14,126 nucleotides of DNA from assembly GCA_934630555.1 (NCBI GenBank), contig CAKTXB010000028.1:1-14126 (forward strand), read 5' to 3'. The DNA comes from an uncultured Oscillospiraceae bacterium (lineage in GTDB: Bacteria > Bacillota > Clostridia > Oscillospirales > Oscillospiraceae). Shown in pieces: positions 1 to 7,433 of this stretch. The translations under genes were made by a program, and so were the position numbers. Positions within the stretch are counted from its first letter, which is position 1. Each line of letters begins with the position of its first letter. A model generated the notes under the pieces. The model was not told the origin of the DNA. It saw nothing but the letters and a program-made list of their open reading frames with translations, and did no database searches.

Positions 1-190
1 TACCGGGGCGAAGCCCCGCACCCTCCCTTGCAGGCACTGCAAGTAAATCGTAAAACCTGTCAGGTTTTGCAAAACAAAGGGTACCGGGGCGAAGCCCCGC
101 AAACCCCGCACGACCTGTAAGGTCGCAAAACCAACAGGCCACCGGGGCGAAGCCCCGCACCCCCCCTGCGCCCCACCGGGGCGCGAAAGG
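1..190. repeat. Repeat A, copy 1: modular hairpin array upstream of mfd
   Basis: This gene-free stretch holds three copies of the 15-base palindrome CGGGGCGAAGCCCCG (4-18, 85-99, 143-157) alternating with other small hairpins: CTTGCAG/CTGCAAG (27-43, loop GCA), AAAACC/GGTTTT (52-68, loop TGTCA), CGACCT/AGGTCG (111-125, loop GTA) and GCGCCCC/GGGGCGC (168-184, loop ACC). The part from about 31 to 185 aligns well with 7579-7743 upstream of pgi, so this is a dispersed repeat. It ends directly at the mfd ribosome binding site, so it would form the 5' leader if transcription starts upstream of or inside it. A weak promoter-like pair, TTGCAG (28-33) and TAAAAC (51-56) with a 17-bp spacer, lies inside it but is not convincing. 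Function unknown. Confidence 0.8.
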
Positions 191-192
191 AG
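186..192 (+). promoter_or_regulatory. Ribosome binding site of mfd
   Basis: AAAGGAG lies eight bases before the ATG at 201 and immediately after the GCGCCCC/GGGGCGC hairpin (168-184). It fixes the mfd start. The adjacent hairpin could keep the site unstructured or influence its access; that is inference. Confidence 0.75.
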
Positions 193-200
193 TTCCCCTC

Positions 201-3200
201 ATGCTGCTCAAACTTCTCGCGGCTCTGCCGGAATATCAAAAGCTTCTCGCCTCGCTGGAGGCGCGCCAGACCGTGTCCGTCACAGGCGTGGGGCAGATCT
301 GCCGCAGCCACGTTATGGCCACCCTGTGTCAGGACATCGGCCGCCCCGCGCTCATCGTCTGTCAGGACGATCTGGCCGCGCAGCGCGTGCAGACGGAGCT
401 GGCCGCGTTTCTGCCCCAGCCGCCGGAGCTGCTGCCCGCGCGGATGCTCACGTTCTACGACGCCGCGGGCGTATCGCGCGAATGGGAGCATAAGCGTCTG
501 CGGCTGCTCTATGCGCTGGCCACCGGGCAGGTGCGCACCGTCGTCGCGTCGCTGGAAGCCCTCACGCTGCGTACCATGCCGCGCGCGGCGCTGTTCGAGC
601 ATACCATTCTCCTCAAGACCGGCGCGAGCTACGATATGGACGCCCTCCTCCGGCGCCTGACACAGGCGGGCTATTCCCGCACCACGCTCGTGGAGGGCGT
701 GGGGCAGTTCGCGCTGCGCGGCGGCATTCTGGATGTCTACTCTCCCGCCGCCCCGCAGCCCGTCCGCGCCGAATTTATTGGCGACGAGCTGGATGCCATG
801 GGCTGCTTTGACCCTGTCACCCAGCGCCGCACCGAAAATACCGAGACGGCCGCACTCCTGCCCGTGGCTGAGAGCGTGCCGGACCTGCACCCCGGCGGGC
901 GTGCCGGTCTGTGTGATGATCTGCGCGCGCTCATCCAGCGCCAGCGCCGCCGCAAAAAGCCGAATGAAGCTCTTATCGCCACGCTGGAGCAGGACTGCGA
1001 AAAGCTGGAAAGCGGCCTGCCGTTTTCCGCCGCCGACCGCTACCTTGCCCTCATCTACCCCGAACTGACCACGGCGGCCGACTATATTTCGCAGGACGCA
1101 GTCGTGTTTTTCTGCAACCACGGCAATCTCCGCCGCGCGGAAAAAACGCGCACGGAGGAACTCGGTCTCTCGCTCGACGCGTTTTTGCAGGACGGCACGC
1201 TGGCCGGTGAGCTGTGCGATTTTTCGCAGAGTCTGGAAGATCTGGCCGGCAGCTTTTCCGGGCGCGGCGCGGCGTATTTTGACGCGTTTTTGTCGTCACA
1301 GTTCCCCGAAAGTCTGCCGCCGCAGGCGCTGTATACCATCACGGCCAAACAGCTGCCCGGCTATGGCGGCAGTCTGGACACCGCCGTGCAGGACCTCAAG
1401 CACTACGCCTCCAGCGGCTTCGGCTCGCTCGTTTTGTGCGGCGGCAGGCGCCGCGGTGAAATTCTCCAGGATATGCTGCGCCAGCAGCACGTGGATGCCC
1501 TGCTGGCCTTCCCCTGCACGGCGCTGCCCAAGCCCGGCCAGATCCTCATTACCGATGGCAGCCTCCCGGCGGGGATGGAATATCCCGACCTCCGCTTTGC
1601 CGTCCTCACCGAGGGTCAAATTCTGGCGCGCACGGAGCGCAGGCGCAAAGCCCCGCCCAAAAAGGCCACGAACCGCAGAAAGCTCGATTCGTTCACCGAC
1701 CTTGCCCCCGGCGACCTCGTGGTGCATGAGCACCACGGCATCGGCCGCTATGTCGGCATGGAGCAGATCCGCGTGGACGGCGTGCTCAAGGACTATGTCA
1801 AGATCGCCTATCAGGGCACCGACGCGCTGTATGTGCCCGCCACCCAGCTGGACCTTGTCAGCAAATACATCGGCGGCGGCGAGGACGCGCCGGTGCGCCT
1901 CAATAAGCTCGGCGGCGACCAGTGGCAAAAGGCCAAGGCCAAGGCCCGCGCCGCAGCCAAGGATCTTGCGGCCGGGCTCATCCAGCTCTACGCCGCGCGC
2001 AAGCGCCTGCCGGGCTTTGCCTTTGCCGCCGACACGCCGTGGCAGCAGGAGTTTGAGGAAGCGTTTGAATACCCCGAGACTGACGACCAGCTGCGCTGCA
2101 TCGAAGAGATCAAGCACGATATGGAAGCCCCCACGCCCATGGAGCGCCTGCTCTGCGGCGACGTGGGCTTCGGCAAGACCGAGGTCGCCCTCCGCGCGGC
2201 CATGAAGTGTATGCTCGACGGCAAGCAGGCGGCCGTGCTGGTGCCCACCACCGTGCTGGCGCAGCAGCACTATACCACGGCCCTGCGCCGCTTCGGCTCA
2301 TTCCCCGTCACCATCGACGTCCTCTCGCGCTTCCGCACGGCGGCGCAGCAGAAAAAAACGCTGGCGGAGCTTGCCAGCGGTAAGATCGACATGATCATCG
2401 GCACGCATAAGCTGCTGCAAAAAGACATTCATTTCAAAGACCTGGGCCTGCTCATCGTGGACGAAGAACAGCGCTTCGGCGTCAGCCACAAAGAGCGCCT
2501 CAAAGAGCTTTCCCGCGGCGTGGATGTGCTCACGCTTTCGGCCACGCCCATCCCGCGCACGCTCAACATGGCCCTGTCGGGCCTGCGCGATATGTCCACC
2601 ATCGAGCAGCCGCCGCAGGACCGCTATCCCGTGCAGACCTTTGTGCTGGAGCATAACGACCGCGTGATCGACGACGCCATCCGGCGGGAGCTCGAGCGCG
2701 GCGGGCAGGTGTATTACCTGCACAACCGCGTGGAGTCCATCGACCAGTGCGCCGCCCGCCTCAAGCAGCGTCTTGGCGACGTGGAGGTCGCCGTGGCGCA
2801 CGGCAAAATGAATGAGGAACAGCTCGGCGACGTCATGCAGCGCATGACCGACGGCGAGATCCAGGTGCTCGTCTGCACCACCATCATTGAGACCGGCATC
2901 GACCTGCCCAACGTGAACACCCTCATCATTGAGGACGCCGACCGGCTGGGTCTTGCCCAGCTGCACCAGCTGCGCGGCCGCGTGGGCCGCTCCAACCGCC
3001 ACGCGTTCGCCTATCTCACGTTCCGCCGCGGCAAGGTGCTCACCGAGGTCGCGGAAAAGCGCCTGAATGCCATCCGCGAATACGCCGAGTTCGGCTCCGG
3101 CTTTAAGATCGCCATGCGCGATCTGGAGATCCGCGGCGCCGGCGACCTGCTTGGCGCGGAGCAGTCCGGCCACATGATGTCCGTCGGCTATGATATGTAC

Positions 3201-3719
3201 CTCAAGCTGCTGGAAGACGCCGTGCTCGAGCAGCGCGGCGAGCAGACGCTCAAGGAGCCCGAATGCACCGCCGACCTGAACGTCACCGCCAACATCGACA
3301 AGAATTACGTACCCTCCGGTGAACAGCGCATGGACCTCTACCGCCGCATGGCCGCCGTGCGCACACAGCAGGACGCCGATGAGCTGCTCGATGAGATCGT
3401 CGACCGCTTCGGCGACACGCCCAAGGGCGTTTTGAACCTTCTGGACATCGCGCTCCTGCGCGCCCGCGCCGCCGCGGCCGGCATGACGGAGATCGTGCAG
3501 AAGGGCGACACGCTCACGTTCACCCTCGGCGCGTTCGACTTTGCCGCCATCGCTGAGATCTGCGGCATGAAGCCCTATCAGGGCCGCGCGTTCTTCTCGG
3601 CCAAAATACCCGCCGCCATCACGCTGCGGCTCAGAAAGGGCGAGGACCCGCTCAAGCTGGCAAAAGCCCTCGTCGCCGACTACGCCGCCCGCCGCGGCGC
3701 CGCGGCGCAGGGATCCTGA
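201..3719 (+). CDS. mfd: Transcription-repair coupling factor Mfd
   Basis: This is the 1172-residue DNA translocase that removes RNA polymerase stalled at DNA lesions and recruits UvrA for nucleotide excision repair. Length is normal for Mfd. The N-terminal part is UvrB-like and contains a G-G-I-L-D-V-Y-S-P stretch around residues 177-185. An RNA-polymerase-interacting domain follows at about 497-560 ([15 protein letters not shown] and the segment after it). The superfamily 2 helicase motor has Walker [10 protein letters not shown] at 653-661, the DEEQ box at 754-757, an [10 protein letters not shown] motif III, and the [10 protein letters not shown] motif VI at 921-930. The C-terminal domain begins with a segment around [16 protein letters not shown], as expected for the UvrA-regulating D7 domain. 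The start follows a good ribosome binding site. It stands alone, between repeat A and a palindromic element that may end transcription. Identification is secure. Confidence 0.98.
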   Translation: MLLKLLAALPEYQKLLASLEARQTVSVTGVGQICRSHVMATLCQDIGRPALIVCQDDLAAQRVQTELAAFLPQPPELLPARMLTFYDAAGVSREWEHKRLRLLYALATGQVRTVVASLEALTLRTMPRAALFEHTILLKTGASYDMDALLRRLTQAGYSRTTLVEGVGQFALRGGILDVYSPAAPQPVRAEFIGDELDAMGCFDPVTQRRTENTETAALLPVAESVPDLHPGGRAGLCDDLRALIQRQRRRKKPNEALIATLEQDCEKLESGLPFSAADRYLALIYPELTTAADYISQDAVVFFCNHGNLRRAEKTRTEELGLSLDAFLQDGTLAGELCDFSQSLEDLAGSFSGRGAAYFDAFLSSQFPESLPPQALYTITAKQLPGYGGSLDTAVQDLKHYASSGFGSLVLCGGRRRGEILQDMLRQQHVDALLAFPCTALPKPGQILITDGSLPAGMEYPDLRFAVLTEGQILARTERRRKAPPKKATNRRKLDSFTDLAPGDLVVHEHHGIGRYVGMEQIRVDGVLKDYVKIAYQGTDALYVPATQLDLVSKYIGGGEDAPVRLNKLGGDQWQKAKAKARAAAKDLAAGLIQLYAARKRLPGFAFAADTPWQQEFEEAFEYPETDDQLRCIEEIKHDMEAPTPMERLLCGDVGFGKTEVALRAAMKCMLDGKQAAVLVPTTVLAQQHYTTALRRFGSFPVTIDVLSRFRTAAQQKKTLAELASGKIDMIIGTHKLLQKDIHFKDLGLLIVDEEQRFGVSHKERLKELSRGVDVLTLSATPIPRTLNMALSGLRDMSTIEQPPQDRYPVQTFVLEHNDRVIDDAIRRELERGGQVYYLHNRVESIDQCAARLKQRLGDVEVAVAHGKMNEEQLGDVMQRMTDGEIQVLVCTTIIETGIDLPNVNTLIIEDADRLGLAQLHQLRGRVGRSNRHAFAYLTFRRGKVLTEVAEKRLNAIREYAEFGSGFKIAMRDLEIRGAGDLLGAEQSGHMMSVGYDMYLKLLEDAVLEQRGEQTLKEPECTADLNVTANIDKNYVPSGEQRMDLYRRMAAVRTQQDADELLDEIVDRFGDTPKGVLNLLDIALLRARAAAAGMTEIVQKGDTLTFTLGAFDFAAIAEICGMKPYQGRAFFSAKIPAAITLRLRKGEDPLKLAKALVADYAARRGAAAQGS

Positions 3720-3723
3720 AAAT

Positions 3724-3865
3724 AGGGGCTGTCTCAAAATAGAAGTATCTAAAGAATAGCCCAACAAAAAAGTCGTGAGGATCCATTAAAAACCGGATCC
3801 TCACGACTTTGTCTGACTTTTGGCGGGGACTATTCTCTTGCGATCTGCATTTTGAGACAGCCCCT
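3724..3865. mobile_element. MITE-like nested palindrome between convergent genes
   Basis: A 142-bp element has perfect 17-bp terminal inverted repeats beginning AGGGGCTGTCTC (3724-3740 and 3849-3865). At its centre is a perfect 16-bp hairpin, AAAGTCGTGAGGATCC (3769-3784) with its complement at 3795-3810 and a 10-base loop. The arms between are also partly complementary (AGAATAGCCC against the complement of GGGGACTATTCT), so the whole element is one imperfect palindrome. It is clearly richer in A and T than the genes around it and encodes nothing. The ends resemble terminal repeats of insertion sequences, which suggests a non-autonomous miniature element; family assignment and a target-site duplication are not evident. 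It sits five bases after the mfd stop and is followed by six T residues, so it probably also acts as the mfd terminator. Confidence 0.65.
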
Positions 3866-3880
3866 TTTTTGCGTTTCGTT

Positions 3881-4513
3881 TCAGTTTTCTTCAATATGGC
3901 GCTGGATGCGGTTTACGATCATTTCCAGTGCAATGAGGTTCTTGCCGCCCTCCGGCACGATCAGGTCGGCGTTTTTCTTGCTCGGCTCCACAAACTGCTC
4001 GTGCATGGGCTTCACTGTGGCCAGATACTGGTCGATGACCGACTCGATCGTCCGCCCGCGCTTGCGCACGTCGCGGCGGATGCGGCGGCACAGGCGCACG
4101 TCCGCGTCCGTGTCCACAAAAATTTTGATGTCCATTTCGCGGCAAAGCTCCAGATCCTGAAAGATCAGAATGCCCTCCACCACGATCACCTTTTCCGGCT
4201 CAATGTGCAACATTCCCTCCGCCCGGTTGTGAATGGTGAAGTCATACGTCGGGCAGTCAATGGCCACGCCCTGCTTTAAAAGCCGCAGATGCCCGATCAT
4301 CATGTCCGTGTCAAACGCGTCCGGATGGTCGTAGTTGAGCTTTGTCCGCTCCTCATACGTCAGCTCGTTGTGCTGCTTATAATAGTTGTCGTGGCTCAGC
4401 ACGGTGATGTTTTCGCCAAAACGCTCCATCAGCGCCTTCACCAGCGTTGTCTTGCCGCTGCCCGTGCCGCCGGCCACGCCGATGACAATGATGCCGCTCT
4501 TTTTGCACTCCAT
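3881..4513 (-). CDS. udk: Uridine kinase
   Basis: This 210-residue cytoplasmic kinase phosphorylates uridine and cytidine to UMP and CMP in pyrimidine salvage. The P-loop GGTGSGKTT is at residues 15-23, followed by the family-typical SHDNYYK and NYDHPDAFD segments that form the nucleoside site. An ATG 45 bases upstream (4558) is also open, but the ATG at 4513 is preceded by AAAGGAGAG at 4521-4529 and gives the usual N-terminus and length, so it is chosen. It is the second gene of a minus-strand operon, 22 bases after the phosphatase-like gene, and converges on mfd across the palindromic element. Identification is firm; phosphoribulokinase-like relatives share the fold but lack these uridine-kinase segments. 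Confidence 0.95.
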   Translation of the reverse strand: MECKKSGIIVIGVAGGTGSGKTTLVKALMERFGENITVLSHDNYYKQHNELTYEERTKLNYDHPDAFDTDMMIGHLRLLKQGVAIDCPTYDFTIHNRAEGMLHIEPEKVIVVEGILIFQDLELCREMDIKIFVDTDADVRLCRRIRRDVRKRGRTIESVIDQYLATVKPMHEQFVEPSKKNADLIVPEGGKNLIALEMIVNRIQRHIEEN

Positions 4514-4535
4514 GGCTTTTCTCTCCTTTTTTTGC

Positions 4536-4982
4536 TCAGTCTGCGCCGTCCAGCTCATTCAGCAGCGCCTCGCAGCCGGCCAGCACGTCGCAAAATGCCG
4601 TTTCAAAGTTGCCTGTGTACCACGGGTCCGCCACCTCGCGCCCCGGCAGCAGCAGCCGGCACTTGCCCGCCGCGTCGCCGCCGAACACGCGCCGCATCCC
4701 ACGCAGATTGCTCTCATCCATCCCGATGAGCCAGTCGAATTTTTCATAGTCCGCCGGCGTGATCTGCCGCGCCCGGTGCGGCAGGACCGGTATGCCGTGC
4801 TCGTTCAGCGTCCGCCGCGCCGGGGGATAAATGGGATCGCCCAGCTCCTCCCGGCTCACCGCCGCCGAGGCGATCTGAAACCGCTCCCGCGCCCCGCGCC
4901 GCATCACCAGATCCGTCATCACGCACTCCGCCATCACCGACCGGCAGATATTCCCATGGCAGATAAACAGTATTCTCGTCAT
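4536..4982 (-). CDS. Low-molecular-weight protein-tyrosine-phosphatase family protein
   Basis: This 148-residue protein belongs to the low-molecular-weight protein tyrosine phosphatase family. The P-loop CX5R reads CHGNICRS, with nucleophile Cys8 and Arg14, and the general-acid loop is ADPWYTGNFE with Asp119-Pro120. Both are intact, so activity on phosphotyrosine, or phosphoarginine as in the YwlE type, is expected; the physiological substrate cannot be read from sequence. The open frame extends 40 codons further upstream, but the start at 4982 is chosen because GGAG at 4990-4993 is spaced seven bases away and MTRILFICHGNICRS is the normal family N-terminus. The upstream extension would also run across the predicted promoter. 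It is the first gene of the operon with udk and is read from a near-consensus promoter. Confidence 0.93.
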   Translation of the reverse strand: MTRILFICHGNICRSVMAECVMTDLVMRRGARERFQIASAAVSREELGDPIYPPARRTLNEHGIPVLPHRARQITPADYEKFDWLIGMDESNLRGMRRVFGGDAAGKCRLLLPGREVADPWYTGNFETAFCDVLAGCEALLNELDGAD

Positions 4983-5018
4983 ATCCACGCTCCATGATCC
5001 GTTTCTTTCTTTTTTATC

Positions 5019-5047
5019 ACTATACCCGCTCCGCGCCTGCTTGTCAA
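5019..5047 (-). promoter_or_regulatory. Sigma-70-type promoter for the phosphatase-udk operon
   Basis: On the minus strand TTGACA (5047-5042) and TATAGT (5024-5019) are separated by exactly 17 bases, close to the vegetative consensus. Transcription would start near 5012, giving a leader of about 30 bases before the ATG at 4982. Its -35 box overlaps that of the promoter on the other strand. Confidence 0.7.
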
Positions 5048-5069
5048 CGCGTGCAAAGTGTGCTAAACT
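5041..5069 (+). promoter_or_regulatory. Extended -10 promoter for the hydrolase-kinase operon
   Basis: TTGTCA (5041-5046), a 17-base spacer and TAAACT (5064-5069) preceded by TGC (5061-5063) form an extended -10 promoter. Transcription would start near 5076, about 32 bases before the ATG at 5108. The -35 box shares five of six bases with the minus-strand -35, so the two promoters probably cannot be occupied at once. Confidence 0.6.
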
Positions 5070-5092
5070 GTTCTCCTGAAAAAGCAACACAG

Positions 5093-5098
5093 TAAGGA
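5093..5098 (+). promoter_or_regulatory. Ribosome binding site of the metal-dependent hydrolase
   Basis: TAAGGA lies nine bases before the ATG at 5108. It is weaker than most other sites in this window, which mostly read AGGAGG, and it supports the assigned start. Confidence 0.55.
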
Positions 5099-5107
5099 CC
5101 ATTTCTC

Positions 5108-5902
5108 ATGAAGATCGCAGACATTCACGCCCATATTTTCCCAGACGCGCTGGCTGCCAAGGCCACCCACTCCATCGCGTCGTTTTACCACGACGACATC
5201 ATGGACTGCCGCCCGGCCAGCCTTTCATGCCTGCTGCAGGAGCACCGCGCAGCCGGTATCACCTGCGGCGTCGTCTGCTCCTCCGCCACCACCCCGGCGC
5301 AGGTGCAGCACATCAATGATTTCATTGCCAAAACGGCGCATGAAAATCCGCAGTACCTTGGCTTCGGCTCGGTCTATCCCGGTATGCCCGGCGTGGAGGA
5401 CGAGCTGGACCGGATGCTTTCCCTCGGCCTGCGCGGCATTAAGATCCACCCGGAGTTTCAAAAGCTTGCCATCGACGCGCCCGAGGCCGTCGATACCTAC
5501 CGCGCCATCGCAAAACGCGGCCTGCCGGTGCTGTTCCACATGGGCGACGCGCACTCCGACCTGTCCAGCCCCGAGCGGCTGCTGCATCTTTTGCGCCAGG
5601 TGCCCGACCTGCGCCCCATTGCCGCGCATTTCGGCGGCTGGCAGTCGTGGCAGCACGCCTATGAGCACCCGCTGCCGGACCCGGTCGTCTATGACACCTC
5701 CAGCAGCACCGCGCTCCTCTCTGCGGATATGGTGCTGCGCTTTCTGGACCGCTACGGCGAGGACCGGCTCCTCTTCGGCACGGATTTTCCCATGTGGAAG
5801 CCGCTGGACGCGGTCAATGAGCTGCGCGCCCTGCGCCTTGGCCGCGCTGCGGAGGAAAAGCTCTTTTATGGCAATTTCGCCCGCTATTTCGGGCTGCAAT
5901 GA
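5108..5902 (+). CDS. Amidohydrolase-2 family metal-dependent hydrolase
   Basis: This 264-residue protein looks like a TIM-barrel metal-dependent hydrolase of the amidohydrolase-2 (PF04909-like) group. Visible metal or catalytic positions are the HxH pair His7/His9 in ADIHAHIFP, His144 in VLFHMGD, His174 in AAHFGGW and Asp226 in FGTDFPMW. A conserved-looking GIKIHPEFQ segment (residues 110-118) also fits the family. There is no signal peptide, so it is cytoplasmic. Members of this group include decarboxylases and hydrolases acting on very different small molecules, so the substrate cannot be named. It is the first gene of a plus-strand pair with a ROK kinase 15 bases downstream, which hints at a carbohydrate or carbohydrate-derived substrate; that is inference only. 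Confidence 0.85.
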   Translation: MKIADIHAHIFPDALAAKATHSIASFYHDDIMDCRPASLSCLLQEHRAAGITCGVVCSSATTPAQVQHINDFIAKTAHENPQYLGFGSVYPGMPGVEDELDRMLSLGLRGIKIHPEFQKLAIDAPEAVDTYRAIAKRGLPVLFHMGDAHSDLSSPERLLHLLRQVPDLRPIAAHFGGWQSWQHAYEHPLPDPVVYDTSSSTALLSADMVLRFLDRYGEDRLLFGTDFPMWKPLDAVNELRALRLGRAAEEKLFYGNFARYFGLQ

Positions 5903-5917
5903 TTCAGGAGGCACATC

Positions 5918-6871
5918 ATGTATCACATCGGCGTGGACATCGGCGGCACAAACATCAAGCTCGGTCTTGTCACCGCGCAGCGGCAGCTGGCCGCGCACGT
6001 CAGCGTGCCCTTTCCGCACACCACTCCTGCCGCGGCGGCCGACGCCGTGCTGCACGCGGCTGAGCAGGCCCTGCGCCAGCTGGACGCTTCCATGCAGGAC
6101 GTTTCCAGCGTCGGCGTCATCATCCCCGGCTCGCTCGACCCCGCGTGCGAGGTCATCCTCAACGCCTATAACCTGGATTTTCACAACGTGCCTTTCCGCA
6201 CGCTCATCCGCGAGCGTTTTTTCAATGTGCCCGTCTACATGGCCAACGACGCCGACGGCGCGGCGCTGGCCGAGCTCTACTGCGGCGCGCTGCGCGGCTG
6301 CAAAACGGGCGTGCTCATGACGCTGGGCACCGGCGTCGGCGGCGGCCTTATTCTGGACGGGAAATTATTTTCCGGCGGCAAAGGCAACGGCGTGGAGCTG
6401 GGCCATATGCTCCTGCTTGACGGCGGCGCGCCCTGCACCTGCGGCAACCACGGCTGCATCGAGTCCTATTGCTCCGCCACCGCCCTCGCCCACGCGGGCG
6501 CCGTCACCATGCGCGCCCATCCCGAAAGCCTGCTCTATAAGGTTTCCGGCGGCGACGCACAGAATGTGGACGCCCGCCTTGTCACCGACTGCGCCAGATC
6601 GGGCGACCCGGCAGCCAAAGCTGTGTTTGACGACTTCGTCAGCCACCTTGCCTCCGCCTGCGCCACGATCTTCAATCTTCTTGACCCCGAGGTCCTCGCC
6701 ATCGGCGGCGGCCTGAGCGCGGCGGGTGCGTTTCTCTTTGACCCGCTCCAGCCGCTCGTCACGCAGCGCTGCTTCTACCACGCGGCGCGCGGCGCGCTCG
6801 TGCCGGCGCAGCTTGGCAACGATGCCGGGATGATCGGGGCGGCGATGCTTCACTTTAACAGCATTGCCTGA
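5918..6871 (+). CDS. ROK-family sugar kinase, probably glucokinase-like
   Basis: This 317-residue protein is a ROK-family kinase that transfers phosphate from ATP to the 6-hydroxyl of a hexose. The N-terminal phosphate-binding loop is DIGGTNIKLG (7-16), the catalytic Asp is Asp111 in ANDADGAA, a GTGVGGG loop lies at 137-143, and the sugar and zinc site has E160-L-G-H163 followed by the cysteine motif C173-T-C175-G-N-H-G-C180-I-E182. There is no N-terminal DNA-binding domain, so it is an enzyme and not a ROK repressor. Glucose is the most likely substrate; N-acetylmannosamine, fructose or allose remain possible. AGGAGG at 5906-5911 sets the start. It follows the hydrolase by 15 bases, and pgi lies downstream across an 889-bp island. 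Confidence 0.9.
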   Translation: MYHIGVDIGGTNIKLGLVTAQRQLAAHVSVPFPHTTPAAAADAVLHAAEQALRQLDASMQDVSSVGVIIPGSLDPACEVILNAYNLDFHNVPFRTLIRERFFNVPVYMANDADGAALAELYCGALRGCKTGVLMTLGTGVGGGLILDGKLFSGGKGNGVELGHMLLLDGGAPCTCGNHGCIESYCSATALAHAGAVTMRAHPESLLYKVSGGDAQNVDARLVTDCARSGDPAAKAVFDDFVSHLASACATIFNLLDPEVLAIGGGLSAAGAFLFDPLQPLVTQRCFYHAARGALVPAQLGNDAGMIGAAMLHFNSIA

Positions 6872-7044
6872 TGGCGGCGGGCTGCGCCCGTCACCGCAAC
6901 CGTGCCTCCGGCGGATTTGCCATAGTCGGCAGGCTTGCGCCCGCCCACCGTTTTTGCCTCAGTGTTTGCAACACTGCTCCTGTGCCTCCGGCGGCCCATT
7001 CTTTTCTGCCTTGCCAGAAAAGAATGGGGAGAAAAGAGGCGCTT
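6872..7044. repeat. Repeat B, copy 1, with covarying long hairpin
   Basis: This block starts at the kinase stop codon and aligns with 13970-14121 after deoC. Shared parts are GCCTCCGGCGG (6904-6914), a CAGTGTT/AACACTG hairpin (6960-6976, loop TGC), TGCTCCTGTGCCTCCGGCGG (6975-6994), and a perfect 14-bp hairpin at 6995-7008/7015-7028 with loop CCTTGC, followed by AAAAGAGGCGC. The long stem differs from that of the other copy at four positions, each compensated on the opposite arm. The right arm is A-rich and no T-tract follows, so it is not an ordinary intrinsic terminator. Short reading frames across it are not credible genes. Confidence 0.85.
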
Positions 7045-7433
7045 TAGGACGCGTGGACTTCTACCGCATTACCACTACTGAAGCCCCCAAACTTGTAACT
7101 AGTTGCAAATGAACGTCCTCTTCCAAAAGGAACTACCCCCTCCAAGCTCGCCAGAGCAACTCGCCAAGCTTGCCACTCGCTGCCTCAGAACAAGTGCCAA
7201 CAATGCCCACAACTCAAAAGCCAAGACCTCTGTAACGTATTCGCCGGAACTGCCGACCCTAAGAACCAACTCTCGTTGAAATCGGGCAACAGCGAAGCGC
7301 TTTGCCCCGCAGCAAGCACGAACATCTACAGCTCGCGCCTCCGGCGCACTCGCTCGGCAGTACAGCCGCCCAGTGTAGATCGCGCCTCCGGCGCTCTCGA
7401 ACGCACTCACGCACCCCGGGGGATTAATCCAGA
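7045..7433. other. Lower-GC spacer without a credible gene
   Basis: About 390 bases separate repeat B from a hairpin cluster. Base composition is more balanced than in the flanking genes, and no reading frame has a ribosome binding site with a plausible start and protein-like content. Visible items are an imperfect palindrome around ACTAGT (7093-7108), and two near-identical 20-mers beginning TCGCGCCTCCGGCGC (7333-7352 and 7380-7399, one mismatch), each folding as GCGCC-TCC-GGCGC. The 7-bp inverted repeat ATCTACA/TGTAGAT (7324-7330, 7374-7380) encloses the first of these. I recognise no RNA family here. Confidence 0.6.

Noticed and set aside
28..56. Promoter TTGCAG-17-TAAAAC for mfd
   Set aside because: Weak matches in both boxes, within an inverted repeat, and not preserved in the pgi copy of the repeat.
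1..190. CRISPR array suggested by repeated 15-mers at 4, 85 and 143
   Set aside because: The spacing is unequal, the intervening sequences recur at another locus, and no cas gene is present; the units are palindromic intergenic repeats.
2298..3767. 489-codon minus-strand open frame inside mfd
   Set aside because: Antisense shadow of the conserved mfd helicase motor.
4514..4558. Upstream start for udk at 4558
   Set aside because: It would overlap the phosphatase gene and lacks the strong AAAGGAGAG spacing that the ATG at 4513 has; the added residues are not family-like.
6995..7028. Repeat B hairpin as a standard intrinsic terminator of the ROK kinase gene
   Set aside because: No T-tract follows the stem (GAGAAAAGAGG follows), and the second copy is likewise followed by A residues. 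Termination by another mechanism is not excluded.
6864..7112. 82-codon frame overlapping the end of the ROK kinase
   Set aside because: Cysteine- and proline-rich translation of repeat B; no ribosome binding site of its own.
7045..7433. tRNA or known riboswitch in the spacer
   Set aside because: No T-loop or anticodon arrangement and no recognisable riboswitch core on either strand.
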